64,000 bases of DNA from Salinicola corii (lineage in GTDB: Bacteria > Pseudomonadota > Gammaproteobacteria > Pseudomonadales > Halomonadaceae), in the NCBI RefSeq assembly GCF_008298015.1, contig NZ_VTPX01000001.1:558001-622000 (forward strand). Reading direction: 5' to 3'. The notes under the pieces were generated by a model. It was not told the DNA's origin, searched no databases, and was given only the letters and a program-made list of their open reading frames with translations. Shown in pieces: positions 17,245 to 26,138 of the stretch (positions are counted from its first letter, which is position 1; the number at the start of each line of letters is the position of its first letter). The position numbers and the translations under genes are program-made.

Positions 17245-18267
17245 ATGGCGCAGGAAGCCTTCACCCTCGTTGGCGAGCGAATCGAACCCGGCACCCGCCG
17301 GCAGGTCGACGTTCCGGTGGCCAAGCTCTATACCCACGCGCCGATGCACATTCCGGTGGAGGTGGTGCACGGTCGCCAGCCTGGTCCGGTGTTGCTGGTC
17401 TGCGGCGCGATTCACGGTGACGAGCTCAATGGCGTCGAGATCGTCCGCCGGCTGCTGAGGTTGCCGAACCTGTCGCGATTGCGCGGGACGCTGATTGCCG
17501 TGCCCGTGGTCAACGTCTTCGGCTTCGTCCAGCAGTCGCGCTACCTGCCGGATCGGCGCGATCTCAATCGCTGCTTTCCGGGGAGTGGGGGGGGATCGCT
17601 GGGCTCTCGCATCGCCGCGCTGATGCGGGAGGAGATGGTAGATCGGGCCACCCATATCATCGACTTGCATACCGGTGCCATTCACCGCACCAACCTTCCC
17701 CAGATCCGCTCCCAACTGCGCCAGAACCTCGAAACACAGGCCATGGCCGAAGCGTTCGGCGTGCCGGTGATCCTGAACGCGGAGCTGCGCGAGGGCAGTC
17801 TGCGCGAATATGCACAGAATCGTGGTGTCCCCGTGCTGACCTACGAAGCCGGCGAAGCGCTGCGCTTCGATGAGTGGGCCATCGCGCCCGGCGTTAGAGG
17901 AATTCGGCGCGTGATGCGCCTGATCGGCATGCTTCCGGCAGATAGTCGCCGCCGGGCACCGCCGACGGCGGAAGTCGCCAACGGCTCCAACTGGGCCAGG
18001 GCGCCGATCGACGGGATTCTTCGTCCGCGGGTGCGGCTAGGAACGCGGGTCGCGAAGCATCAGGTGCTGGGCGTGGTCGCGGATCCCTTCGGCAACGACG
18101 AAGCGCCGGTGGTCGCCAGCGCCGACGGTATCGTCATCGGCATGAGCAATCTGCCGCTGGTGAACGAAGGCGAGGCGCTGTTCCACGTGGCTCGCTATGA
18201 CGAGATCGACGATGTCGAGAGCGCGGTGGAGAATTTTCAGACGCGCTACGAAACGCCCGGCGTCTAG
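17245..18267 (+). CDS. Succinylglutamate desuccinylase/aspartoacylase-family metallopeptidase
   Basis: The protein has 340 residues from the ATG at 17245, with AAGGAT just upstream; an upstream in-frame TTG is less likely. Zinc-carboxypeptidase-like features are the GAIHGDELNGVEIV motif (zinc His and Glu), the RRDLNRCFPG substrate loop, IIDLHTGAI with the third zinc ligand, and a catalytic Glu in LTYEAGEALRF. The C-terminal ~90 residues form a barrel-like domain (RAPIDGILRP...ADGIVIGMSNLP). Relatives deacylate N-acyl amino acids or peptides, and this clade is often found near rimK-type ligases, none of which is visible here. Substrate unknown. Confidence 0.85.
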   Translation: MAQEAFTLVGERIEPGTRRQVDVPVAKLYTHAPMHIPVEVVHGRQPGPVLLVCGAIHGDELNGVEIVRRLLRLPNLSRLRGTLIAVPVVNVFGFVQQSRYLPDRRDLNRCFPGSGGGSLGSRIAALMREEMVDRATHIIDLHTGAIHRTNLPQIRSQLRQNLETQAMAEAFGVPVILNAELREGSLREYAQNRGVPVLTYEAGEALRFDEWAIAPGVRGIRRVMRLIGMLPADSRRRAPPTAEVANGSNWARAPIDGILRPRVRLGTRVAKHQVLGVVADPFGNDEAPVVASADGIVIGMSNLPLVNEGEALFHVARYDEIDDVESAVENFQTRYETPGV

Positions 18268-18281
18268 GTCTAGTTGCGCTC

Positions 18282-19313
18282 TCAGGCCGACTCGGCCAGA
18301 CGGCATTCGTCGACCAGCCCCACGGCGTCGTCGTAGACGCTGATTCCCGCGCCGTCCTTGTGGGCGCTTTCCGAGAGGAATCGTCGGAAGCGCCTGCCCC
18401 CGGCGCAGCCCTGGAACAGCCCCAGCAGGTGTCGAGTGATGTGGTTGAGCTTGGCGCCTTCGGCCAGTCGCCCGATCACGTAGGGGCGAAAGGCGCGAGC
18501 CGCATCGTGGCGGCTGATGGCTGGCGGCTCGGCATCGTAGAGCGCGCTGTCGACCTCGGCCAGAAGCCACGGATTCTGGTAGGCCTCCCGGCCGATCATC
18601 ACGCTATCCACGCCGGCGTCGAGATGTGCTCTGCAGGCGTCCAGCGTGGTGATACCGCCGTTGATACCGATATGCAACTCGGGATGCTGCGCCTTGAGCC
18701 GGTAGACGCGGGGATAGTTGAGCGGCGGGACGTCACGATTTTCCTTGGGAGAGAGTCCCTGCAGCCATGCCTTGCGGGCGTGCACGATGAAGGTGTCGCA
18801 GCCGGCACCTGCGACTCGGTCGATGAAGCGTTCGAGATCGGCATCCTCGTCCTGGTCGTCGATTCCGATGCGGCATTTCACCGTCACTGGGATGGAGACC
18901 GTGCTGCGCATGGCGGCGACGGCGCCCGCGACCTTGTCGGGATGTCCCATCAGGCAGGCGCCGATCAGATTGTTCTGCACGCGGTCACTGGGGCAGCCCA
19001 CGTTGAGATTGACCTCGTCATACCCCCACGACTCGGCGATCGCCGCGCACTCCGCCAGTTCCCCGGGATCGCTGCCGCCCAATTGCAGCGCCAGCGGGTG
19101 TTCCATGGCGTCGTAGCCGAGAAAACGTTCCCGTGGCGTGCCGTGCAAGATCGCGCCGGTGGTCACCATCTCGGTATAGAGCAGCGCACGGCGAGTCAGA
19201 CAGCGGGCGAATGCGCGGTAATCGCGGGTCGTCCAATCCATCATCGGCGCGACTGAAAATCGGCGGGCTCGGTCTGCTGGGTTTTGTGTCGGCATATCAG
19301 TGAGTTGCGTCAT
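18282..19313 (-). CDS. dusA: tRNA-dihydrouridine(20/20a) synthase DusA
   Basis: The protein has 343 residues. It begins with the Dus signature (RFSVAPMMDWTTRDYRAFAR) and has the catalytic Cys in NLNVGCPSDRVQNNLIGACLM, the FMN-phosphate loop (INGGITT) and the DusA-specific C-terminal helical domain ending in a GCAGGRRFRRFLSE motif. It reduces U20/U20a in the tRNA D-loop using FMN and NADPH. The 5' end of dusA is a known integration target for a family of integrases, and an integrase relic lies about 120 bases upstream. The gene itself is intact. Confidence 0.97.
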   Translation of the reverse strand: MTQLTDMPTQNPADRARRFSVAPMMDWTTRDYRAFARCLTRRALLYTEMVTTGAILHGTPRERFLGYDAMEHPLALQLGGSDPGELAECAAIAESWGYDEVNLNVGCPSDRVQNNLIGACLMGHPDKVAGAVAAMRSTVSIPVTVKCRIGIDDQDEDADLERFIDRVAGAGCDTFIVHARKAWLQGLSPKENRDVPPLNYPRVYRLKAQHPELHIGINGGITTLDACRAHLDAGVDSVMIGREAYQNPWLLAEVDSALYDAEPPAISRHDAARAFRPYVIGRLAEGAKLNHITRHLLGLFQGCAGGRRFRRFLSESAHKDGAGISVYDDAVGLVDECRLAESA

Positions 19314-19433
19314 GGTCGACTGTGTAAATACACGCTGGTTGATACCATCAAATCCCGTCGATGACCGGGCATAATGTATCGCCAGTGTATCAGTTGGCCC
19401 TATTGACCGGATTCACAGGGGAGCGCGGTACAC

Positions 19434-19673
19434 ATGGCGACTTTTCAGCGGCGCGGTCGGTGGCGCGTTATTGTACGGAAGAATGGGCATCCGTCACAGA
19501 GCCGTCTTCCGCGGCCCTGCGCGCAGATGTCGGCAAATCCAACTCGAGGCTGTACTCGAGCGACACAACGCTCATGGAGTGTGGATCTCTCGTCGTTCAT
19601 CTCGGTGCCCACCGGGCTCTCCTTGTCGGAAAGATACCTTGAGCGGAAATTCACCAGGTCACTACGGGCTTGA
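19434..19673 (+). pseudogene. Frameshifted N-terminal relic of a tyrosine recombinase
   Basis: From the ATG at 19434 (AGGGGAG upstream), MATFQRRGRWRVIVRKNGHP looks like the arm-type DNA-binding start of phage integrases. The similarity then continues in the next frame as QLEAVLERHNAHGVWISR and returns to the first frame as LSLSERYLERKFTRSL. Reading these three pieces in order reproduces the usual integrase N-terminal layout with two frameshifts. No catalytic domain follows, because the sequence passes straight into the nat promoter. The 19314-19728 interval holds no other gene. It is probably a remnant of an element that once sat at dusA. Confidence 0.55.
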
Positions 19674-19700
19674 CCTCAAGTTAAATTGAGGAATTACGCT
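19670..19700 (+). promoter_or_regulatory. SoxR-type promoter of the nat gene
   Basis: CCTCAAGTTAAATTGAGG at 19674-19691 matches the SoxR box CCTCAAGTTAACTTGAGG at 17 of 18 positions. It sits between -35 TTGACC (19670-19675) and -10 TACGCT (19695-19700) with a 19-base spacer. This is the same over-long spacing and placement as the E. coli soxS promoter, which SoxR activates under redox-cycling stress. Transcription would start near 19707, just ahead of AGAGGAG at 19715-19721 and the nat ATG. Confidence 0.85.
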
Positions 19701-19728
19701 GCGCTTGTCGTTTCAGAGGAGTCCCATC

Positions 19729-20601
19729 ATGTCAGCTATCGTTTCACTCTCCGACCAGGAAATGGCCAGCGTCGATCTAGCAGCCTATTTGAAGCGCGTC
19801 GGACTCTCGGGGGCCTTGCCCTCTACGCAGGAAACTCTGTGCGCCATCATTTCGCATCACATGGCCTCCATTCCGTTCGAGGCTATCGATGTATTGCTGG
19901 GGCGGGATATCTCGCTCGATCCGAAAGCCATCGATGACAAGATGCTCTATCGGCAACGTGGGGGCTATTGTTTCGAACACACCAGCCTGCTGCAGCGTGT
20001 GTTGCAAACCCTGGGATTCTCGGTAGAAAACCACCTGGCCCGGGTGTGGGTCGGCCGAATGCCGGAAAGCCCCGTCCCGGCCGCGACACATGCGTCCTTG
20101 AAGGTGGTGGTGGACGATGCCCTGTGGTTGGTGGATGTCGGTTTCGGCAGTTTCATGCCCAATGCGCCGCTCGCCTGGCAACCGGAGCTTTCCCAGCAAT
20201 CCGCCTACGGCGCTTATCGGCTGCGTAAAACGATGGGCGGCTTCATGGTCGAGTCATGCCATGATCACGCTTGGCAAGCCCTGTACGAAATCCTCGATTT
20301 CCCGTGGGAGCCCATCGATTACCAGGTGGCCAACTATTACGTATCCTGCTACCCGGATTCACACTTTCGCAGTCGGTTGATGGTGGCCGTGACCACACCA
20401 GAAGCGCGTTACACGTTGGCGAACAATCGTTTGAAGATCGCACGGGTAAAGGGAGGTATCGAAGAGCGCCACCTCACGGTCGAGGAGATGATCGATACCC
20501 TGGGCGGACGGTTCGGGTTGAACATCGAGTCCTGCTGGATCCCGGTACTGGAGCGCATCGTTGCTTCAGCGCAAGCCCAGGATGAAGCCGTATCTTCGTG
20601 A
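19729..20601 (+). CDS. nat: Arylamine N-acetyltransferase
   Basis: The protein has 290 residues. The catalytic triad is complete: Cys81 in RGGYCFEHTSLLQ, His121 in THASLKV and Asp136 in LVDVGFGSFMP. The length fits bacterial NATs. The enzyme transfers an acetyl group from acetyl-CoA to arylamines, hydrazines or arylhydroxylamines through a cysteine thioester. The ATG at 19729 is chosen because it follows AGAGGAG and lies downstream of the predicted SoxR-promoter start, whereas the in-frame start at 19705 would fall at the transcription start. SoxR control suggests a role in detoxifying redox-active aromatic compounds. Confidence 0.95.
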   Translation: MSAIVSLSDQEMASVDLAAYLKRVGLSGALPSTQETLCAIISHHMASIPFEAIDVLLGRDISLDPKAIDDKMLYRQRGGYCFEHTSLLQRVLQTLGFSVENHLARVWVGRMPESPVPAATHASLKVVVDDALWLVDVGFGSFMPNAPLAWQPELSQQSAYGAYRLRKTMGGFMVESCHDHAWQALYEILDFPWEPIDYQVANYYVSCYPDSHFRSRLMVAVTTPEARYTLANNRLKIARVKGGIEERHLTVEEMIDTLGGRFGLNIESCWIPVLERIVASAQAQDEAVSS

Positions 20602-20840
20602 GCAATGGGGAGACTGCTGCGCCGGGATTCGTCTCCGAACAGGCCATGACGCCGACAGTGTAAGAGGCCACCGCCCGCGTATCCGGTTTTCATGGCTTCG
20701 CCTATCGATCTCGACGATAGTCGCTTTCGAGGCATTCGATTCGCATGCTAACTGTCTCGTTCCCATAATGGCATCAACGGTCAAGGCCAAGTGGCCGACT
20801 GAAGAAAGAAAAAACGAAAAACGTCATTGGAGAACGAATC

Positions 20841-21209
20841 ATGAAAACCCCCATTCTTGCCGCAATCGTACTGGCCGTCGCTCTGCCCGCTGCCGCTCAG
20901 GCCAATAGCGCCCAGGCCGAAGAGGCTTTTGCCAGCCAGCAGCAGGCACTGAACGTACAGCAGACTTCCGAGTTCCAGGCGCTGCCGACCCAATACCGTA
21001 TCGATCCGGTCAATGGTGGCCACAGCGACGCAGCGGACGAGGCCTTGACCTATGTCTCTGCCAGCACCATGCGCGCTACCAGCATTCCGGCTGGCAACGA
21101 TGATCTGATCGGTGGAGGGCAAAGCGTGGCAGCCGCCCAGGCGCTGCAGAGTGTTGGCCAATCGACAGGTCACGGCAGTGTCGAAATGACTTTTGCCAGC
21201 ATCGACTGA
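20841..21209 (+). CDS. Small exported protein of unknown function
   Basis: The protein has 122 residues with a typical signal peptide (MKTPILAAIVLAVALPAAAQA, cleaved near residue 21) and a GGAGA-type ribosome site before the ATG. The mature part is Gln/Ala/Ser-rich, with no cysteine and no motif I recognise; it should be a small soluble periplasmic or secreted protein. It stands alone, with 240 featureless bases upstream and a strong terminator 90 bases downstream. Confidence 0.75.
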   Translation: MKTPILAAIVLAVALPAAAQANSAQAEEAFASQQQALNVQQTSEFQALPTQYRIDPVNGGHSDAADEALTYVSASTMRATSIPAGNDDLIGGGQSVAAAQALQSVGQSTGHGSVEMTFASID

Positions 21210-21299
21210 GCCATAAGCAAGATCGCGGTCACAGAATATTCTGCCTTGTGCCTCGAGAGTCTGGGGCGCTTTTGAGAGACCTTCAGTCGTCTCCAACTT

Positions 21300-21330
21300 C
21301 CCTGGCCATTCCCCCTGGCCGGGGTTTTTT
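21300..21330 (+). terminator. Rho-independent terminator
   Basis: A 9-bp stem, CCCTGGCCA/TGGCCGGGG (one G-U type pair), with a 7-base loop, is followed by six T residues. It ends the small exported-protein transcript. Confidence 0.9.
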
Positions 21331-21631
21331 ATGCGCCGCTGATCTATTGTCAATGAGCCATCGAGCTGTTTTGCGACAGGTCCAAGAGATGGAACTGGGT
21401 TTCGATGGCCTGCGGGCGGAGGGCGAGCTACGGATCGGGGCGTCGAGGCCGGTGCGGCACTTTCAAGGCTCGAGCCCGGAGTGTCCGTGAAGCGAGCTCA
21501 AGTCACCGGGGCGCTTGCCGATAGAACAGTCACCAGATGTTCTGGGGCGCGAGTTCAGTGCCGGCAACCGGGTAGGTTTCGATGTCGGCTGGGATCCGCT
21601 AACGCCTTGTGTCGCTTCCCTGCGACGACTT

Positions 21632-21681
21632 CGACCCGGTACATGTGGGGTTTCTCACCTTGTGCCACCGGGTCGCTTTTT
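21632..21681 (+). terminator. Terminator-like hairpin in a gene-free stretch
   Basis: CGACCCGGT (21632-21640) pairs perfectly with ACCGGGTCG (21667-21675), with a smaller inner hairpin, and is followed by CTTTTT. No protein gene lies upstream on this strand after the terminator at 21330. The 600-base stretch 21331-21931 otherwise holds only short ORFs without ribosome sites. A small RNA ending here is possible but I see no clear promoter. Confidence 0.55.
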
Positions 21682-21931
21682 CTCCGACACTCTATCCTGT
21701 CACGCCGACCAGAAAGCGTTCGTGTACTAGTTTACGCGAGGTAAATGAGCATTGTGACCGAGCTGTCGCTCCGGTCGATTTTGAACACCGTATGGGTGAG
21801 CGCAGGCATTTTTCAGACAAAGCGTAATGCCTTGCCTGGGATGGCGATCCATCTCGGGTCATTGTCTTGAAGAATCGAAACATGGCGAACGGCGGGAGAC
21901 GGTTATCTGCCATTGATAGAGCGTTGGAAGA

Positions 21932-22018
21932 TGGTGCCCGGAGTCGGACTTGAACCGACACGGTGTTGCCACCGAGGGATTTTAAGTCCCTTGCGTCTAC
22001 CAATTTCGCCATCCGGGC
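21932..22018 (-). tRNA. tRNA-Leu (UAA)
   Basis: This is an 87-nt class II tRNA. The acceptor GCCCGGA pairs with TCCGGGC, CCA is encoded, the anticodon TAA sits in a CTTAAAA loop, and there is a long variable arm and a T-arm GTTCAAGTC. It is last of the three tRNA genes downstream of pgsA. Confidence 0.96.
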
Positions 22019-22109
22019 CAAACGCATACGGCCTGGCGCCTTTTCGCAAGACAGGGCGCCGGTGACCGGAAGAGCGATCGAATCATGAAGACTCGATGCC
22101 GAGAAGAAG

Positions 22110-22183
22110 TGGAGGCTGGAGTCGGAATCGAACCGGCGTACACGGAGTTGCAGTCCGCTGCATAACCACTCTGCCATCCAGCC
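22110..22183 (-). tRNA. tRNA-Cys (GCA)
   Basis: This 74-nt tRNA has acceptor GGCTGGA, anticodon GCA in the loop CTGCAAC, the T-arm GGTTCGATTCC and encoded CCA. It is the middle gene of the Gly-Cys-Leu cluster, the same order as E. coli glyW-cysT-leuZ. Confidence 0.96.
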
Positions 22184-22348
22184 TTTCATCGATTTTCTGT
22201 AGATATATCGCTCGAATTGCCATTACATTACCAGAGCAATTCGCGTCGATTTGACAGGATCGAAATTCGTGTCCGATTTAGGATAGGGATCGGTCGGGCT
22301 GACACCAGCTCGCGAACCTCTTGACCATTACAAAACACGCTGTGTTTC

Positions 22349-22423
22349 TGGAGCGGGAAAGGAGATTCGAACTCCCGACCCTCGCCTTGGCAAGGCGATG
22401 CTCTACCACTGAGCTATTCCCGC
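22349..22423 (-). tRNA. tRNA-Gly (GCC)
   Basis: This tRNA has acceptor GCGGGAA, D-arm TAGCTCAGTGGTAGAGC, anticodon GCC within CGCCTTGCCAAGGCG, and encoded CCA. It is the first tRNA after pgsA. Confidence 0.97.
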
Positions 22424-22486
22424 TGAACACGCCGTCGCATTATAAGGATAAGTGCGTACCTGTCAAACGCTTATGTCACTTTTCGC

Positions 22487-23035
22487 TTACAGCGAGCGGG
22501 TGAGTTCCGGCCAGGCAGCCCTGAGATACTGGATCATCGACCACAGTGTCAGACAGGCCGCTGCATAGAGTAGAGCGATGCCAATGTTGGCAATCGTGGA
22601 GAGCGGCGGAAAGCCCAGGAGCAGCAGTAGAGAGATCATCTGCAACGTGGTCTTCGACTTGCCGATCCAGGAGACTGCTACTCGCTTTCGCTGCCCGATT
22701 TCCGCCATCCATTCACGCAGCGCGGAGATCACGATCTCGCGACCGATGATGACCAGCGCCGGCAGCGTCAGCCAGAACGCCTCATAACGCTCGATCAGTA
22801 GCGCCAGGGCGACGGCGACCATGACCTTGTCCGCGACGGGATCCAGAAATGCGCCGAATGGCGTGCTCTGGTCCCAGCGCCTGGCCAGGTAGCCGTCCAG
22901 CCAGTCGGTGACGGCCGCCAGTCCGAAGAGAACCGCTGTCACCAACAGGCTCCAGGCGTAGGGCAAATAGAACAGCACCACCATGAGCGGGATGAACACG
23001 ATTCTTGCCAGGGTGAGCATATTGGGAATGTTCAT
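22487..23035 (-). CDS. pgsA: CDP-diacylglycerol-glycerol-3-phosphate 3-phosphatidyltransferase
   Basis: The protein has 182 residues, standard length for PgsA. It starts [20 protein letters not shown] and holds the CDP-alcohol signature [27 protein letters not shown], with four to five membrane helices. It makes phosphatidylglycerophosphate, the first committed step to phosphatidylglycerol and cardiolipin, at the inner membrane. It lies between uvrC and the tRNA cluster, as in E. coli. Confidence 0.97.
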   Translation of the reverse strand: MNIPNMLTLARIVFIPLMVVLFYLPYAWSLLVTAVLFGLAAVTDWLDGYLARRWDQSTPFGAFLDPVADKVMVAVALALLIERYEAFWLTLPALVIIGREIVISALREWMAEIGQRKRVAVSWIGKSKTTLQMISLLLLLGFPPLSTIANIGIALLYAAACLTLWSMIQYLRAAWPELTRSL

Positions 23036-23096
23036 CGTGCCGCTAGCGTCCTTACTGGGAGATGAGAGTCGGACATTTTACGCCTGCTAGGCGCGC

Positions 23097-24938
23097 TCAT
23101 CCATGGAGCGCCTGATGTATGGTAGCCGCCATCTGCTCGTTGATCCCCGGAACGCGGGAAAGATCGTCCCGGGTTGCCTTGCGCACGCCCTGCAGGCCAC
23201 CGAAGAAGCGTAACAGCTCTCGACGACGTTTCGGTCCGATGCCGGGAATATCTTGCAGTGAAGAGGTGCGGCGCTGCTTGTCGCGGCGCTGGCGGTGACC
23301 GGTAATGGCGAAGCGGTGAGCTTCGTCGCGTATATGCTGAATCAGGTGCAACGCCGGTGAACTGGTGTCGAGGTTGAGGGTGCGCTCCACCGTTTCGATG
23401 AACAGCGTCTCCAGGCCGGCCTTTCGGGTGGTGCCCTTGGCGACGCCGATCAGGGCGACATCGACGACTTCCAGTTCGACCAGAACCTCCCGGGCCATGT
23501 TCAACTGGCCCTTGCCACCATCGACGATCAGGATGTCCGGCAGCTTGCCTTCGCCTTTCTGCAGCCGCTTGAAGCGTCGGGTCAGGGCCTGGCGCATCGC
23601 CGCGTAATCATCACCTGCTGCCACCCCTTCGATATTGAAGCGACGATAGTCGGATTTGGCCGGGCCATTCTGGTCGAACACGACGCAGGAGGCCACGGTT
23701 GCCTCGCCGTGACTATGGCTGATATCGAAACACTCGAGTCTGACAGGGGAGACCGGCATGTCCAAAGCCTCGCGTAGTGATTCGAAACGCTTGCCCAACT
23801 GGCTGCGATTGGCAAGCTGGGTCGCCAAATGCTGCTCGGCATTGGTGATGGCCAGGCGGCGCCACTGGGCGCGGTGGCCTCGTACCTGAGACGCGACGCG
23901 AATGCGTCGACCGGCATGTTCGCTCAGTGCCGATTGCAGCAACCCGCTATCCGTCAACGGGTGCGAGGCGATGATTTCGAGAGGAATCTCCTTGGACTGG
24001 CCGAGGTAGAACTGGCTGACGAACTCGCTGAGCAAGTCCTCGGCCCCAAGATCCAGGCCGTTGTCGGGTTGATGATGGCGCGCGCCCATCATGCGGCCTT
24101 GGCGAATCGACAGTACGCTGATGCAGAGTCCGCCAGGCTGCTCGGCCAGGGCAAAGATGTCGGCATCGCCATCGGCGTTGTCGACGAACTGCTTCTCCTG
24201 CAATCGCCGCAATTGCTGGATCTGGTCGCGCAAGCGAGCCGCTTCCTCGAAGTCGAGCGCATCGCTGGCGCGCTCCATGCTGGCAGTGAGCTGCTGGGTC
24301 ACCTGCTCGCTGCGCCCCTCGAGGCACATCACGGCGTGCTCGATGTCCTGACGGTAGTCGGCTTCACTGATGTAATCGACACAGGGAGCACTGCAACGTT
24401 TGATCTGGTACTGCAGGCAGGGCCGGTGCCGGTGCGCGAATACGCTGTCTTCACAGTTGCGGATGCGGAAGATCTTCTGCATCAGCGAGAGGCTCTCCCG
24501 GACCGCGGTCGAGCTCGGGTAGGGGCCGAGGTAGCGGCCGTCGCGCCGCTTCTGGCGAACTCGCTTGAATTCGAGCGCGGGATAGGGGTGTCGATCGGTG
24601 ACGAAGACGTAGGGGTAGGACTTGTCGTCGCGCAGCAGAATGTTGTAGGGCGGTCGCAGCTCCTTGATCAAGGTCTGCTCCAGCAGCAAAGCCTCGGTTT
24701 CGCTGCGTGTGACCGTGATCTGGATGTCCTGAATGCGTGCCACCAACGCCTGGGTCTTGGTGTTCAAGGCGCCGCGGAAGTAGCTGGCGAGTCGCGGCTT
24801 GAGGCGTTTGGCCTTGCCGACGTAAAGGACATTGGCCTGCTCGTCGAGCATGCGATATACGCCGGGCGATTCTGAAACCGACTTCAGGAAGTGCTTGGCA
24901 TCGAAGCGCAATGGGGTATCGATCGAGGGTTCACTCAT
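23097..24938 (-). CDS. uvrC: Excinuclease ABC subunit C
   Basis: The protein has 613 residues. The N-terminal GIY-YIG nuclease is present (PGVYRMLDEQANVLYVGKAKRLK). It is followed by the Cys cluster near residues 155-180, a UVR domain (SDALDFEEAARLRDQIQQL), the RNase H-like C-terminal nuclease (ECFDISHSHGEATVAS, LILVDGGKGQL-like region) and a C-terminal helix-hairpin-helix pair. It makes both incisions in nucleotide excision repair together with UvrB. It sits directly downstream of the gacA/uvrY regulator gene, a conserved gammaproteobacterial arrangement. Confidence 0.98.
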   Translation of the reverse strand: MSEPSIDTPLRFDAKHFLKSVSESPGVYRMLDEQANVLYVGKAKRLKPRLASYFRGALNTKTQALVARIQDIQITVTRSETEALLLEQTLIKELRPPYNILLRDDKSYPYVFVTDRHPYPALEFKRVRQKRRDGRYLGPYPSSTAVRESLSLMQKIFRIRNCEDSVFAHRHRPCLQYQIKRCSAPCVDYISEADYRQDIEHAVMCLEGRSEQVTQQLTASMERASDALDFEEAARLRDQIQQLRRLQEKQFVDNADGDADIFALAEQPGGLCISVLSIRQGRMMGARHHQPDNGLDLGAEDLLSEFVSQFYLGQSKEIPLEIIASHPLTDSGLLQSALSEHAGRRIRVASQVRGHRAQWRRLAITNAEQHLATQLANRSQLGKRFESLREALDMPVSPVRLECFDISHSHGEATVASCVVFDQNGPAKSDYRRFNIEGVAAGDDYAAMRQALTRRFKRLQKGEGKLPDILIVDGGKGQLNMAREVLVELEVVDVALIGVAKGTTRKAGLETLFIETVERTLNLDTSSPALHLIQHIRDEAHRFAITGHRQRRDKQRRTSSLQDIPGIGPKRRRELLRFFGGLQGVRKATRDDLSRVPGINEQMAATIHQALHG

Positions 24939-25007
24939 GCCCCGAGTATATCAAAGTCCCGTACGGGCACGGTGGGCTCCCTGCATTTCCATTGCGTTCG
25001 ACTGTCG

Positions 25008-25655
25008 TCACGATCGGGGCTCGAATTCGTCCAGCAGCCCATGCCGCAGGCCGAGGTGGGTCAGTTCCACGTCGGACTGCACTTTCAGCTTGTCGAATAT
25101 TCGGTAGCGGTAGGTATTCACCGTCTTGGGACTCAGGCAGAGCTGCTCCGAGATGCGACTGACCTTGTGACAGTGAATAATCATCGTCGCGATTTGCAGT
25201 TCACGATGCGAGAGCCGGTCGAACGGACTCTGGCGACCCTCGCTGCGGGCCAGCACCACGCGTTGGGCGATGTCCGGGCTGATGAAGCGCTCTCCATCCG
25301 CGACCCGGCGCACGGCCTCGATCATCAAATCCAGCTGGGTGCCCTTGCTGATGAACCCGGTCACGCCGGAATCGATCAGACGTTGCGCCGTGCTCTCCTC
25401 GACTTGTCCCGTCAGCACGATGATCCGAGTGTCGGGCTGGGTCTTGAGGAGTTTCAGAATGGTCTCCAGACCGCCGATTCCCGGCATGCGTATGTCGATC
25501 ATCGCAATATCCGGCAGGTGTTCCCGGCAGCCCTGTAATGCACTTTCTCCACTTTCGGCTTCGGCGACGACCTCGATATCGGGTTCGCTGGCCATGACGC
25601 GCGCGATACTGGTGCGCACCAAGTGATGATCGTCGGCTACTAATACCCTGATCAA
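25008..25655 (-). CDS. uvrY: Two-component response regulator, GacA/UvrY family
   Basis: The protein has 215 residues. The receiver domain (IRVLVADDHHLVR) has its phospho-acceptor Asp54 in MIDIRMPG and a Lys in FISKGT. It is followed by a LuxR-type helix-turn-helix (LSHRELQIATMI...LSPKTVNTYRYRIFDKL). I place the start at the TTG at 25655, because GGAG lies six to seven bases before it and it aligns with the usual GacA start; the longer reading from 25715 lacks support. The partner kinase would be BarA/GacS, driving csrB-type small RNA synthesis. Confidence 0.95.
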   Translation of the reverse strand: MIRVLVADDHHLVRTSIARVMASEPDIEVVAEAESGESALQGCREHLPDIAMIDIRMPGIGGLETILKLLKTQPDTRIIVLTGQVEESTAQRLIDSGVTGFISKGTQLDLMIEAVRRVADGERFISPDIAQRVVLARSEGRQSPFDRLSHRELQIATMIIHCHKVSRISEQLCLSPKTVNTYRYRIFDKLKVQSDVELTHLGLRHGLLDEFEPRS

Positions 25656-25986
25656 GATGACTCCTGGATTCCCGCTGCCCCTGAAGGCCCTACCGTCGAC
25701 TGAATATGCCAGCAACCGGCGGCCCTGAATTTGTGATTAATTAGTAGTGCGATGTCATTCAGCGATTCGACAAAAGCTTGGGTATCGCCAATATCTTTAT
25801 GATTGAAGCTTGTACGTATACGGGTGGACGTTTCACCTTCGCTCTCGCTCTGTTAAGTAGTGTGACACGTTCTCGGACCAAATACTCCATGTTTGGCGGG
25901 GAATTTGCGACCCGCAAAGCACCGCGCCGCGCGGCTTCGACGTCGATGGTCGTGACATCGATGTCGACGAGTTCGGGCAAGCGGGC

Positions 25987-26015
25987 TTGACCTGGGGGGA
26001 GGGGGCTTTTATAGT
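25987..26015 (+). promoter_or_regulatory. Promoter of tRNA-Ala
   Basis: TTGACC (25987-25992), a 17-base G-rich spacer and TATAGT (26010-26015) lie 30 bases before the tRNA. The remaining gap back to the uvrY start (25656-25986) shows no gene I can support. Confidence 0.8.
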
Positions 26016-26045
26016 GCCTCGCGTCCATCAGGGCAGCGCATTTTT

Positions 26046-26121
26046 GGGGCCTTAGCTCAGCTGGGAGAGCGCAACACTGGCAGTGTTGAGGTCAGCGGTT
26101 CGATCCCGCTAGGCTCCACCA
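26046..26121 (+). tRNA. tRNA-Ala (GGC)
   Basis: This 76-nt tRNA has acceptor GGGGCCT pairing with AGGCTCC, anticodon loop CTGGCAG (GGC), T-arm GGTTCGATCCC and encoded CCA. It is intact on the host side of the prophage. It is not the insertion site, because trp leader sequence of host type lies between it and the integrase. Confidence 0.97.
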
Positions 26122-26138
26122 GAATTTAGTTTCGAATC

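Noticed and set aside
25759-26028. 89-residue minus-strand ORF between uvrY and tRNA-Ala
   Set aside because: It covers the clear TTGACC/TATAGT promoter of tRNA-Ala, lacks a good ribosome site and matches nothing I recognise.
26046-26121. tRNA-Ala as prophage attachment site
   Set aside because: The tRNA has its own terminator and is followed by host-type trp leader sequence, so the junction must lie further right.
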